Part shown: piece after piece, positions 8,537 to 18,375 of the stretch
Layout: each line of letters starts with the position of its first letter
Position numbering within the stretch: the stretch's first letter is position 1
From: Francisella uliginis
GTDB lineage: Bacteria; Pseudomonadota; Gammaproteobacteria; Francisellales; Francisellaceae
DNA length: 64,000 nt
Assembly: GCF_001895265.1 (NCBI RefSeq)
Contig: NZ_CP016796.1
Location: 1,364,001 to 1,428,000, forward strand
Direction: 5' to 3'
Notes under the pieces: generated by a model
Database searches by the model: none
Seen by the model: only the letters and a program-made list of their open reading frames with translations
Told to the model about the DNA's origin: nothing
Translations under genes and position numbers: made by a program

Positions 8537-10093
8537 TTACTTATCTTTTTTATTAAAACTTTTGTATAAAACATAGTATAGAAACACAAAACTCAAAAAT
8601 GCAATTATCAAACTTACTAGTGAAGCTATAGAATTTATATGCTGATAGTAGAGAGAAATATCACCATTACCATCTCCCATTCCAGGACACTTAAATTCGC
8701 CACTATATACAGCTCCCGCACCACCAAGCGTAGAACAGTAAGCTAGCATAGCTCCTGAAGCGAAAAAAGCATATATTTTACCAATAATAAAAGTAACAAC
8801 CCAGACAAGCACTGATACAGCTAGCGATATTAATAAGGGTCGAATAAGTATTTCTTCATTTAAGTCATCATCTTTTTGATCAAAACTTATATCTGAGAAG
8901 CTATTAGATTGCTGTGATATGTGTTGATCATCTTTCTGTTTAACTTCATCTTCTTTGTTTTTGTCAGATGGATCATTAGTCTTATCTATGGTTAAAATAG
9001 TATCTTGATCAGAATCTATAGATTCAACATTTGTATTAAAATATTTGCTACCATTTCTAATAATTAACATAGCTAATGCAATTATATACGCTTGACTATA
9101 TGTTGCGCTCATATACTTTGTGGTAAAAGGCAATACTATAAAAGCAACAAAAAATATAACTATCCAACTTATCTTTAAACTTACTTTATTTAATATAAAA
9201 ATAAGCAAATATGAATATACAATAAAACTAATAATATTAGTCGTTATATTCAACACTGAGTATGCATTTTCTAAAGTTTGTCCTTGAAAACCTGCTGTAT
9301 ATGTCCAAGCTAGTAAAAAGTAAGCTCCTATAATTAAAAGTCCAATAATTGCATATAAAATATGCTTGAGACTATTATAGCTTTTTGCCATACACGTTAA
9401 TATACTACTAAAGACTATAGTAAATGCTACAAAGATAGACGCACTAGAGAAATTAATCATTATAAGATATGTATCAAAATCAATACCATTCGTGTTATAT
9501 GATTTATTAGCTAAGAAGCTAAGTGTATATCCTACAAGCAAAACTAAAAGTGCAATAGCTGATAAGATTCTTAATAGCATATTAGATTGTAATGTTTTAT
9601 TAGTTATTTCTATCTTAGGATCTGATAAAAGCATCATAATCATTAATACAAATAATATAAATAATAATAAACCAGCTAGTAAGCTAACAATCATATATAT
9701 TAGAGAATGATTAGAGCCTAAATAAAATACAGAAGATAAACCAGAAAATATAATATATATAATTCCAAACCAATAGAATAATCGAACTGTTATTTTATTG
9801 GTATATCTTCGCCATATTGATGGCATCAAAACAAGTGGAAACATTGCAAGTAATGACATAGCATAAATACTTTGTGATCTAAAAGAATCAGCAAGATTTG
9901 TACTACCTAAGCAAGCAAATAATAAATAAACTATTAAATAACCAACAACAACGATTGATACTTTTATGAGAAGTTTATTAGTTTGTTTTCTCTCTAGTAA
10001 GTTATGTATAAATTTATTATTTAGCATATAGATAAGAAAATACCAAAATAATGTAAAGCCTAATACAACTAATCCAAATATTACAGTTAACAT
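8537..10093 (-). CDS. Polytopic membrane protein, paralogue of the next upstream gene
   Basis: 518 aa with about ten hydrophobic segments in residues 1-330. A hydrophilic acidic/basic insert (about 345-410, rich in D, K, Q, S) follows, then two further segments (LLISLAVSVLVWVVTFIIG and SLIIAFLSFVFLYYVLY). Between these last two lies a loop with STLGGAGAVYSGEFKCPGMGDG. The first about 330 residues are clearly paralogous to the 351-aa protein encoded at 10115-11170: both begin with WYxxxYxLNNKxI, then NKLLI, then a P-VLxPxxWRR motif and RxFxW. Function unknown. The C-terminal extension is unique to this copy. Confidence 0.7.
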   Translation of the reverse strand: MLTVIFGLVVLGFTLFWYFLIYMLNNKFIHNLLERKQTNKLLIKVSIVVVGYLIVYLLFACLGSTNLADSFRSQSIYAMSLLAMFPLVLMPSIWRRYTNKITVRLFYWFGIIYIIFSGLSSVFYLGSNHSLIYMIVSLLAGLLLFILFVLMIMMLLSDPKIEITNKTLQSNMLLRILSAIALLVLLVGYTLSFLANKSYNTNGIDFDTYLIMINFSSASIFVAFTIVFSSILTCMAKSYNSLKHILYAIIGLLIIGAYFLLAWTYTAGFQGQTLENAYSVLNITTNIISFIVYSYLLIFILNKVSLKISWIVIFFVAFIVLPFTTKYMSATYSQAYIIALAMLIIRNGSKYFNTNVESIDSDQDTILTIDKTNDPSDKNKEDEVKQKDDQHISQQSNSFSDISFDQKDDDLNEEILIRPLLISLAVSVLVWVVTFIIGKIYAFFASGAMLAYCSTLGGAGAVYSGEFKCPGMGDGNGDISLYYQHINSIASLVSLIIAFLSFVFLYYVLYKSFNKKDK

Positions 10094-10114
10094 GAAAACT
10101 CCCTATATGATAAG

Positions 10115-11170
10115 TTACTTATTTAAGTACTTATCTTTAGTAAACAAAAATAAAATAGCAAAAAATAATGTATATGTGCAACCTAATGAATATTCCTTAT
10201 AAAACACAGGTAGTATCAATATAGTTAAAAATGAAATGCTAATTATTATTATTCTTAAGTTATTTTGTTTTAATAGCATCACAAAGAAAGCTGAATAAAT
10301 AAAAAACTCAACAACATATCGTAACTTATACACACTAGAAATCATCATTAAATAATCTTTCGTTGATAAGTTAGCATAGTAAGTAGATATGGCTGTAAAT
10401 GCGCCTACAGTAACAACACCTACAAGTATCATTAATATAGCTATTATAATAGTTCCTCTAATAACCCTATATCTATAAGCTAATAAAGACATTATAAAAT
10501 AAAGTGTTACTATACTTGCAACATCTATAAAACAATGTCCTATATTACTAAGTAAAATAGTCTGATAAGTACTATAGTTGCCACTTTCGTACATGTTAGA
10601 AGCATATGATGCAATTATTGCGCCAATTATAAATATTATTGATATAAAAATAGCGCCAATATTTATAACTAATTTATTTAGTAAAGGTTTGTTTTCGGTT
10701 GTTTGTTTTATCTTTGTGCTTAACATCACAATAAAGACAATAAGTATTAAAAAGGCTATAAGTGAGATTATAAGAGATGAAATTGGAGAAAGGTTTGCTT
10801 GACTCAATATTATTATCAAATCAGATATAACAACATGCACCAAAGATAACCAAAAAAATACTCTTATTGAAATATTATCAGCAAACCTTCTCCATAGAGT
10901 AGGTAAAACAACAAAAGGTATTGCTGAAATAATTGTCACCCCTATAAATGTACTAGCTCTTATATTTTGAACAATTGCCTGATCTGCTACTAGTAGTAAA
11001 ATCAAAATACCCAGTGTATATAAAATCATTGTTATCGATGAAAAAATTAAAAGCTTGTTAGCATTATTTTTAATCGTCAAATCTATAATATATTTATTAT
11101 TCAGAATATATAAACCTATATACCACAAGATTATTAGGGCTAATGATACAAGTCCAATTATAAATTGCAT
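10115..11170 (-). CDS. Polytopic membrane protein, shorter paralogue
   Basis: 351 aa, about ten hydrophobic segments, no soluble domain. It aligns by eye with residues 1-330 of the 518-aa neighbour (LWYIGLYILNNKYI, NKLLIFSSI, IPFVVLPTLWRRF, SIRVFFW), so the two arose by tandem duplication and then diverged; one gained or lost the C-terminal extension. An AGGAGA ribosome site lies 5 nt before the ATG. The gene begins 10 nt after the end of the frameshifted DUF3137 gene. No transporter signature recognised. Confidence 0.7.
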   Translation of the reverse strand: MQFIIGLVSLALIILWYIGLYILNNKYIIDLTIKNNANKLLIFSSITMILYTLGILILLLVADQAIVQNIRASTFIGVTIISAIPFVVLPTLWRRFADNISIRVFFWLSLVHVVISDLIIILSQANLSPISSLIISLIAFLILIVFIVMLSTKIKQTTENKPLLNKLVINIGAIFISIIFIIGAIIASYASNMYESGNYSTYQTILLSNIGHCFIDVASIVTLYFIMSLLAYRYRVIRGTIIIAILMILVGVVTVGAFTAISTYYANLSTKDYLMMISSVYKLRYVVEFFIYSAFFVMLLKQNNLRIIIISISFLTILILPVFYKEYSLGCTYTLFFAILFLFTKDKYLNK

Positions 11171-11180
11171 TTTATCTCCT

Positions 11181-12195
11181 TTAATTAATATCTAATATTT
11201 TAAGCAATTCTAAGAAGGTATGATACTCACGAAGCTCAAGATCTCTTAAATTATTAGGAAAATTTTTTGATATATTATTTAAAAAGCTTTCAATATTTAT
11301 ATTGTGATTATCTATGCAGACAAACCTCTCTGCATCTTGACCATTAACCTGAAGCCTAAAATCAAATAAGTTTTTCTTATAAAAATCTATAAGTTTAATA
11401 ACCCTCGTTGCATCAAAATAATTAGCTGCTTGGACACTATTGCTTTGATTATATGAGACTTTATAATTTTTATTAAACTCTGGGGATGCTGTTATTTGGC
11501 TTGATTTATTACCAAATATTTTAAATATTGAGTATTCAGCTTTTAGTTTAAAGTTAAACGAGGGTAAGTTTTCAATATTATATTAAGATAAAATTCTTCT
11601 CGTATTTTTTGTAAATAGTATTATTATCAGAATCTTTATCTTTTTTCTTGTAGAAATAAGTTCCAATAAAACATTTTCCAAAATCTCTTTTAAATTCACG
11701 TACTTCTTCAACCCCATAAGAAGCATCACCTTTGGGATAATTTAACTGATGTAACAAGACTGGTAATATATCTATTTCTGTATGCTTAAAACTATACTTA
11801 ATATCTAATAACCTATCTTTTAAGAGATATCCTATTTCACTCTCAAGATTAAAATTATTAATACTTTTATAAAAAAGCTTATAATAAAATTTTGAATATA
11901 AGAATAGTGCTGGTAATAAAGAAACAAACCACAAAAGCATAAGTATAATTCCTAGAAAACTGACTATACTAGCAATAAAATTTATAATATTAAAAAATAA
12001 CCAGCTATATACAAATATAAACAAGGCAAATGAAAAAAAGAAACCAAAGAAATGTAATATTGGTAAAAAAACAGATTTTCTTTTAAAAGAATATTTTTTA
12101 AATATTTTTTCAACATTCATATAAAAGGTATTTATATCAGTATCAGCACTTAGCTCACTCTCTAACTCTTGCAATAACATTTCATTTTTAAGCAT
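11181..12195 (-). pseudogene. DUF3137-family membrane protein, frameshifted
   Basis: The first 205 codons (12195-11578) are an intact frame with two transmembrane segments (FFGFFFSFALFIFVYSWLFF and FLGIILMLLWFVSLLPALFL) and end KNFILI-stop. In the next frame 11582-11181 stays open for about 133 codons with no start codon. It reads as the missing C-terminal half: NIENLPSFNFKLKAEYSIF, then ASPEFNKNYKVSYN, then QAANYFDATRVIKLIDFY. That is the typical DUF3137 'xxPEFxxxFxVxxxDxxxAxxxLTP' pattern. Joined length is about 338 aa, normal for the family. The shift lies within 11578-11583 and corresponds to one extra base (or two lost) in an AT-rich run. LemA upstream is the usual partner of DUF3137. 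Real decay or a sequencing error are both possible. Confidence 0.8.
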
Positions 12196-12204
12196 CTATA
12201 ATTC

Positions 12205-12792
12205 CTAAAAATTTGGTTTAAAACCACCTAGAGAGTCTTCACTTTTCTTATGTTGAAAATTATCAAGCTTATGTTTTTTTAAAAAAATAGCATTTATGAT
12301 AGAGTGCGGAAACATTGTAATACTATCATTAAAAGCATTAACACAAGAGTTAAAGATCCTAATTGATGATGTTACATTAGTGTAGTTATCTGACAAACTG
12401 TCCATAAATTTCAAATAAACTGTATTAGATTTAAGATCTGGATATTGTTCTAAGCGTACATTTAATTTAGAAATTAATTGCTCAGTTTGATCACAGCTTT
12501 TTGATAGCTTATCTAAATCAATTTCATCAGAAGATGTTTTTTTAATACTTTCTCTCAAACTAACTATATCGGTAAGGGTAGCTTTTTCATAATCTTTATA
12601 ACTATCCAAATTAGCCTCTAACCTAGGTATGAGCTCAAGAAGTTGTTTTTGATAAACTACAGTATTTGACCATGCTCTTTTAGTATTATTTTCATTAATA
12701 ATAATATTGTTATATAACCTAATTGGAAGGTAGATAACACTTACAATAACGACTATAAATAAAGCTAATATAAATAGCTCAAGCATAGACAA
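12205..12792 (-). CDS. lemA: LemA-family protein
   Basis: 195 aa. One N-terminal membrane segment (residues about 5-25, LFILALFIVVIVSVIYLPI) is followed by a four-helix-bundle type region. Matching LemA features are the NTKRAWSNTVVYQKQLLELIPRLE stretch (usual form 'AWsdIdvqLkrRhdLIPnLv'), a central heptad-like region, and the YPDLKSNTVYLKFMDSLSD segment ('YPeLkanenfxxLqxeLeg'). LemA proteins are inner-membrane proteins of unclear biochemical role, often next to DUF3137 or TPM-domain genes. It stands 9 nt upstream of the DUF3137 gene. Somewhat divergent from the consensus. Confidence 0.85.
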   Translation of the reverse strand: MSMLELFILALFIVVIVSVIYLPIRLYNNIIINENNTKRAWSNTVVYQKQLLELIPRLEANLDSYKDYEKATLTDIVSLRESIKKTSSDEIDLDKLSKSCDQTEQLISKLNVRLEQYPDLKSNTVYLKFMDSLSDNYTNVTSSIRIFNSCVNAFNDSITMFPHSIINAIFLKKHKLDNFQHKKSEDSLGGFKPNF

Positions 12793-12855
12793 ACACCCTT
12801 AAATAAAAATGATTTATAGCTACTGATAATATAGATATCATTAATAAAAGGCAAA

Positions 12856-14108
12856 TTAGATGCTTCCTTTTAGCCAATGTAAATTAGTATCATCTAAGTT
12901 AATTTTCTTATTATTACTATTAATTATTCTGACGTTAAAAATTGGCTTATGATTTACTTCTCCATAGCTTAAATTTCCATGGCCAGCCCTTATTGTATTA
13001 ATTAAACTACGATATTTATTCCAACAATCGGCTACAAACATTTTTGACTTACCATCATAGACTACTACATTTTTTATTTTGCCTCCTGGATAAATGTCCC
13101 ACGACTCTTTGCCCTGCTTATATTCTGCACTTTGATATCCTACAAAACAGTACACCTGTGGATAAACTCTACCATGAATATCATGATCAACTAGCTTATT
13201 TTTAATATTTACATAGCTAACTCCTATAGCATTAAATACTCTTAACCAATACAGTGATTTATCTAAGTTTTTTTGTTTTAGATATATATTTGCCAGTGCA
13301 TATACAGAGTCACTTTTTGAACTAGGGAATCCTTGAGATAAGTAATAATCTTTTTTATATAACTCTATAGCTTTAGTAGTATTTTTTGAAACTCCAATAC
13401 CATTTTGATACATCTGTGCAAGACTAGCATTAGCTGCTGCAAAGTGGTATTTATCTGAGGCTACTGCATACCATTTAAAAGCTTGCTTGTACTTCTTTTG
13501 CTTATAATACATATCACCTAGACCATAAGCAGCATCACCTTTGTAATGACCAGTTTTTAATATTTTTTTATATACAGCTATAGCTTTATTATAATCAATC
13601 TTAGTATTGTTGTAGCCAAAACGATGCATTGCAGCGACATCGAAAAGCTCTATAGGAAAACCATTCTCTCCGACTTTAGTTTTCCAGTAAATTATCTCTT
13701 TTGAATTATCTTGATCTTCATAAATACTTGCTAGATTTAACATTGCATCAATAGAGTTAAATTTCTCTACAGCTTGTTTATTCCAATATATAGCTTTAGA
13801 AATATCTTTCTTAACCCCTACACCATTAGTATAGTCATAAGCCATATTTTGGATACCGATTTCATCACCACTTTCTGCTAAATCTAGATCTAGCTCAAAT
13901 GACTTATGTAAATTAACTTCAGTACCCTGACCTTTTGCATACATTGCTGTTAAGGCTTTTTTAGCATAGTTATCGCCTTGGCTAGCATCTTTTGAGCACT
14001 GTTTAAAAGCCTCATTATATTTTTTTGCAGAGTATAAGCTTTTACAAGTCTCGCTTGCAAATAAAGATACCGGTAAACAAAAAAGTAAAATTATTGCTAT
14101 TTTTTCAC
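12856..14108 (-). CDS. Exported Sel1/TPR-repeat protein with a start-proximal one-base frameshift
   Basis: From the internal ATG at 13944 to the stop there are 362 codons with Sel1-like repeats (DYTNGVGVKKDISKAIYWNK; MYQNGIGVSKNTTKAIELYK; GLGDMYYKQKKYKQAFKWYA). Such repeats act as protein-interaction scaffolds. The frame stays open upstream to 14097 and encodes an excellent Sec signal peptide, IAIILLFCLPVSLFA, cut before SETCKSLYSAKKYNEAF. It has no in-frame ATG, GTG or TTG. A GAGGAG ribosome site precedes GTG at 14108-14106, followed by six A and then TAG; one more A would give M-K-K-I-A-I-I-L-L. So the gene is probably full length (about 417 codons) with a lost A. The C-terminal about 120 residues are not repeats. 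It lies 1 nt after the MHS transporter stop. Confidence 0.75.
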
Positions 14109-14109
14109 A

Positions 14110-15387
14110 CTACTCCTCTAGCTCTATACCATTAGTCTCAGGCATTTTAGCTATGATAATAACTATGACTATAGAGGCAACTAAAGCATAAAAACTAGGA
14201 GCAACATTACCAAAATACATTACTAATGCAGCTGATACAACTGGCACAGTTCCTCCTAATAGAGCATTACTTACATTATACCCAGTTGCTACACCACTAA
14301 ATCTTAGATGTGTTGGAAATAGTTCATTAATAGTTACAACAAAAGTAGCTGTTGCTGCTGATATAAGTAACATAATAATCGTCATAACTAATGTTATAAC
14401 AATTTGTGAATTTGTATTTGTCATAATATAAAATGCTGGAATTATTAGTACACCAATACCAATACAAGACAGCAATAGTACTTTCTTTCTACCTACTTTA
14501 TCAGATAAGCCACCCCACAAAGGAGCTGTTACAAAATAACTAAATGCAGCAACCATAGACATTAACATAGCTGTATGTACAGAATAACCCAAATCTTGTT
14601 TTAAGAATGTTGGAATAAAACCAGAAACCATATAATATACAATCCCCAGGTATCCAGCTAATGCAAATACTATGAATATCTGATATGGAAACTCCTTAAC
14701 TGCTGAAACAACTGGTGTATCATCTAACATTCCATCTTCTTTAGCTTTAAGATATTCAGGTGATTCCTTTTGTAAAAACTGCATAATAAGTACAATAATT
14801 GCTAAAATCATGCCTATAACAAAACATAGTCTCCAACCATAAGCATGCATCTGATCAGGATTTAAAAAGCTTGTTAGGACATATACTATAAATGTACCAA
14901 AAAAAACTCCTAACCCAGAGAAAAAAGTCCCAAAAGCAGTAATAAAACCACGTTTATTATCTGGTGCACCTTCACTTAATACCGCAAGCACGCCATTATA
15001 CTCACCACCAATCGAAAATCCCTGGATCATTCTAGCTAATAGAATAACAATTACAGATGTAATACCTAAGCTACCATAGCCTGGAGTAAGAGCTATCATA
15101 GCTGTTGATATAAACATTAGAGCAACTGTAACTATTAAGACATATTTACGCCCTTTTTTGTCACCAAGATTACCAAAGAAAATCCCTCCTAATGGTCTCA
15201 TTAAATATCCAGCAGCAAACAAACCAAATGTTTTTAATATAGCTACTGATGAGTTGTTATCAGGAAAAAATGTTGCCGATATATAGATAGCCACATATGT
15301 AAATAGAGCAAAATCAAAATATTCTACAGTTGTTGCAAAACCTGCAAATATTATATTCTTTATGGATATTTCTTTTTTCATTTTCAA
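14110..15387 (-). CDS. Major facilitator superfamily transporter, MHS (metabolite:H+ symporter) type
   Basis: 425 aa, 12 predicted transmembrane segments. The loop 2-3 motif GNLGDKKGRKYVL, the upstream RPLGGIFFGNLGD, and RMIQGFSIGGEYNGVL in segment 4 are typical of the ProP/KgtP/ShiA branch, which takes up osmolytes, dicarboxylates or related organic acids with protons. Substrate cannot be told from sequence. M1 and M3 are both possible starts. It is the first gene of the minus-strand run that continues with the Sel1, LemA and DUF3137 genes, although it may simply be a neighbour. Confidence 0.88.
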   Translation of the reverse strand: MKMKKEISIKNIIFAGFATTVEYFDFALFTYVAIYISATFFPDNNSSVAILKTFGLFAAGYLMRPLGGIFFGNLGDKKGRKYVLIVTVALMFISTAMIALTPGYGSLGITSVIVILLARMIQGFSIGGEYNGVLAVLSEGAPDNKRGFITAFGTFFSGLGVFFGTFIVYVLTSFLNPDQMHAYGWRLCFVIGMILAIIVLIMQFLQKESPEYLKAKEDGMLDDTPVVSAVKEFPYQIFIVFALAGYLGIVYYMVSGFIPTFLKQDLGYSVHTAMLMSMVAAFSYFVTAPLWGGLSDKVGRKKVLLLSCIGIGVLIIPAFYIMTNTNSQIVITLVMTIIMLLISAATATFVVTINELFPTHLRFSGVATGYNVSNALLGGTVPVVSAALVMYFGNVAPSFYALVASIVIVIIIAKMPETNGIELEE

Positions 15388-15485
15388 TAAATTCTAGCTG
15401 AGTTTATGTTATATTATTAAATACAAGTATAATTTGCAAAGGAACTAGACATAATTTAGTACTTTGTAGAAACTTTTTATAAAAT

Positions 15486-16622
15486 ATGGCGAAACTATTG
15501 AAAAAAATAATAACGATAAACCTACTTCTAGCTATATCAAGTTCTGCTTTTGCTGATGAGAATAGTATTATATCTTACATTAAATCAAATATTCCTTTTT
15601 ATAATAATAGTGATAGTAGCAAACTAATAGCTTCGATAACTAGCTCTAAACAAATTGAGTTAAAGCAAAAAGCTATAGCTAACATTCAATATGTCACAAA
15701 AAATGGCGATGATAGTGATAGCTCCACAAACAAACAAAATTTGAATAATGCTATAGACTATTTGACCCAAGCTCTTAAAGATACTCCAGAAAAATCTACA
15801 GAATCACTTCAAATAAGACTATCTTTGTTTTCTTTAGAACTAGATCTACATGATTATAAGAAAGCAGATCAAACAATCATACAGCTCTCACAAGACTTTC
15901 CCAAAGAGCCTGTTGTTCATATATATGCAATAGCATATCTAGATCTACTCAAATTAAAAAACTATAACCTATCATTAAGAAGCTTACAAAAATTAAAATG
16001 GTCAAAAACAGATAATTTTATAAAAACATTCAAAATAATAAAAAATAGCTTCTACCTACAAATTAATACTAATGCAAATCAAATACAAATAGAAAACAAC
16101 TTGCCTACAGTTATTATTATTAATGGCTACAATCTTAATCAAGATAGCTCAATGAATGATATACTAATAAAAAGATTGCAAAAAGGATTAGAAGCTCACC
16201 ATAGATATCCAAATGCCAAGATTATAGTTGCCGGAGGTAAGCCTAGATTAGGAGTTACAGAATCTTATAAAATGAAACAATGGCTTGTCAAAAATGGTGT
16301 GCCTAGAGATATGATAATCCAAGAAGATCAGTCAAATAGTACTGTATGGGGAGCTATTGATACCTTTAAAATATTAGAAAGCTTAAAGCCAAAAATCAAA
16401 AATATTATTCTAATCACATCATCATCTGATATCAGACGAACTAATGCAATATTTGAACAAGAAAATTTAAATACAAATTCAAACTTTAAGTTCCATAATA
16501 TAGTCTCAGGAGTTAGAGGGTATAATATTATGATGCCTATATCTGAAGATGAAAGAGCAATGATCATAAAAGATACCCTTAGAATGGCTGGTATCTGGCA
16601 AATGCCTGGTATGGTATTTTAA
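15486..16622 (+). CDS. Exported YdcF/SanA-like (DUF218) protein with TPR-like N-terminal part
   Basis: 378 aa. Residues about 1-22 form a Sec signal peptide (LLLAISSSAFA). Residues about 60-180 are helical and TPR-like (LTQALKDTPEKSTESLQIRL, then HDYKKADQTIIQLSQDFPKE). Residues about 200-360 match the DUF218/YdcF domain: PTVIIINGYNL, then RLQKGLEAHHRYPNAKIIVAGG, SYKMKQWLVKNGVPRDMIIQE, STVWGAIDT and ILITSSSDIRRTNAIF. In other bacteria such proteins act in envelope integrity or peptidoglycan metabolism. Divergent from the MHS transporter. Confidence 0.82.
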   Translation: MAKLLKKIITINLLLAISSSAFADENSIISYIKSNIPFYNNSDSSKLIASITSSKQIELKQKAIANIQYVTKNGDDSDSSTNKQNLNNAIDYLTQALKDTPEKSTESLQIRLSLFSLELDLHDYKKADQTIIQLSQDFPKEPVVHIYAIAYLDLLKLKNYNLSLRSLQKLKWSKTDNFIKTFKIIKNSFYLQINTNANQIQIENNLPTVIIINGYNLNQDSSMNDILIKRLQKGLEAHHRYPNAKIIVAGGKPRLGVTESYKMKQWLVKNGVPRDMIIQEDQSNSTVWGAIDTFKILESLKPKIKNIILITSSSDIRRTNAIFEQENLNTNSNFKFHNIVSGVRGYNIMMPISEDERAMIIKDTLRMAGIWQMPGMVF

Positions 16623-16823
16623 TTATCCTTTATCAAACTCATCTATAAATTTCTGCGCAGCATCTATTCTTTCTTTACATAGTTTATAACTTTTGGATGC
16701 TTGCTCTAACATTGGAGCTAACTCATCTAATAATGCTGGATTATCTTGGTTATCTTGAAGTTTTTCATTTATTTGTTCCAAAACTTCATAATTTTTTGCA
16801 AATTTTTTACTTTGTGTTGCCAT
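16623..16823 (-). CDS. xseB: Exodeoxyribonuclease VII small subunit XseB
   Basis: 66 aa, all helical, with the family pattern KNYEVLEQINEKLQ, then LLDELAPMLEQASKSYKLCKERID and the C-terminal FIDEF. XseB binds XseA to form the nuclease that degrades single-stranded DNA to oligonucleotides. Its start overlaps the end of xseA by 17 nt, so the two are translationally linked. Confidence 0.93.
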   Translation of the reverse strand: MATQSKKFAKNYEVLEQINEKLQDNQDNPALLDELAPMLEQASKSYKLCKERIDAAQKFIDEFDKG

Positions 16824-18192
16824 TATTTTTTACCTCTACTTGAATTTTTCCATCTGAATAAACTATATCTAGTGTTGAATATTTTTGAGCTTCTTTATAG
16901 TTAGTTATATACTTGCCATCTTGAGATACTGTAACACTAAACCCTCTTTTTAATGTCGGTTCAATAGATACCGAGAGAATCTGTTTATATAAATACTCAC
17001 TTGTTTGACTATAATACTTTGTAATACCTCTTGAGATATTAATTGACTGTTTATAATATTCATCAACAGAATTATTATAATATTTTACTAAGTTTTGAGT
17101 GTTGTGACCTATGTTATTATATTGAGATTCAACGGTTTGACTATATAGTTTAACAAGCCCTCTTGATACTGATAAAACACTTTTATAATTATATTCTAAA
17201 CTTTGATTGATTTGGTATAAATAGTGATCTACCTTAGTTTTAAAATCACTATATACTCTTTCTAATTGATCTTGATTTTGTCTAGCTAAGTTTTTAACTA
17301 TTTTAATTATTGAATCATAGTCATATTTAGCTGTTTTAGCATTCTCAACTATAGTATTTGCTATAAAATTTATCACTTTTGAAGGCGTATCAAAACGTTT
17401 TGTACAGATGTCATCTAAAACTGTACTATCTCGCTCATGACCTATACCTACCATCACAGGTAATCTGCTATTACAAATACTTTCAGCAGGCAATATATTA
17501 TTAAACCAATCTAAGTCAGCTTGAGAGCCTCCACCACGGATAAGCACGATAGCATCATATTGATCAGATTTTTGCATAATCTTACTAAAGGCATTTGAGA
17601 CACTTATTGCACAATCTTTACCTTGCATTTTTGCTTCAAAGACATCAAACTCACATAATCCTAAAGATTGTAGTTTCTCTGCTTCTTCAAAAAAATCTCC
17701 CTTACCTGCTGCTGTTAGACTTGTAATCACAGCAATACTTGTAAATTCTTTCGGTAAAATAAGGTTTTTATTTTTTTCTAAGATGCCTTTTTTAGTTAGA
17801 TCTTGTAAAATTTCTAATTTACGCGCTTGTCTATCTCCTAACGTAAAAGCTGGATCAATATCTATTATATTTAAACTAAGTCCAAAACTAATGTGATAAT
17901 TAACAGATACTTTTAGTAAAACTTTCATATCTGACTTTAGCTGCTCATTAGTTGAAGAACTAAATTTTCTTAGAATATAGTCAGCTTTATTCGCCCAACA
18001 ATTACATCTAATCTTAGCTACAGGATATTTACTAACACCATCATGTTCTATTAGCTCACCATAATAGTGTCGACCTGATTTTCTCCATTCTGAAAGTTCA
18101 GCAACAACCCAAAAACCTTCATAACCAAAGCTCATTTCTATAGTACTTTTTATAAGCTCTAAGAACTCACTAAGTTTTAAAGATTCTTGCAT
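16807..18192 (-). CDS. xseA: Exodeoxyribonuclease VII large subunit XseA
   Basis: 461 aa. An N-terminal OB-fold (residues about 1-105; VVAELSEWRKSGRHYYGEL) is followed by the catalytic domain with IAVITSLTAAGKGDF, then IVLIRGGGSQADLDWFN, PVMVGIGHERDSTVLD and ADKRFDTPS-like CTKRFDTPSKVINF. The region about 290-420 is a long helical coiled segment with repeated NxSRG-x-KxYSQT-like units (SVSRGLVKLYSQTVE, NISRGITKYYSQTSE). The C-terminal LKRGFSVTV motif is present. Full length. Works with XseB encoded directly downstream. Confidence 0.95.
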   Translation of the reverse strand: MQESLKLSEFLELIKSTIEMSFGYEGFWVVAELSEWRKSGRHYYGELIEHDGVSKYPVAKIRCNCWANKADYILRKFSSSTNEQLKSDMKVLLKVSVNYHISFGLSLNIIDIDPAFTLGDRQARKLEILQDLTKKGILEKNKNLILPKEFTSIAVITSLTAAGKGDFFEEAEKLQSLGLCEFDVFEAKMQGKDCAISVSNAFSKIMQKSDQYDAIVLIRGGGSQADLDWFNNILPAESICNSRLPVMVGIGHERDSTVLDDICTKRFDTPSKVINFIANTIVENAKTAKYDYDSIIKIVKNLARQNQDQLERVYSDFKTKVDHYLYQINQSLEYNYKSVLSVSRGLVKLYSQTVESQYNNIGHNTQNLVKYYNNSVDEYYKQSINISRGITKYYSQTSEYLYKQILSVSIEPTLKRGFSVTVSQDGKYITNYKEAQKYSTLDIVYSDGKIQVEVKNNGNTK

Positions 18193-18375
18193 AAGAGATA
18201 ATCATAAATGTTTGTATTTCTAGATTTTACATTTTAACAACTAATATACAAGAGGTATAATTCTGAAGTTATACCATTACTCTAAAAAATTAAACTAAAT
18301 ATTTAGAATAAATTACGATATTTATAATAACTATTATTTTATAGAATTTATTAAGTTTGATTAGATAATGTTTAT

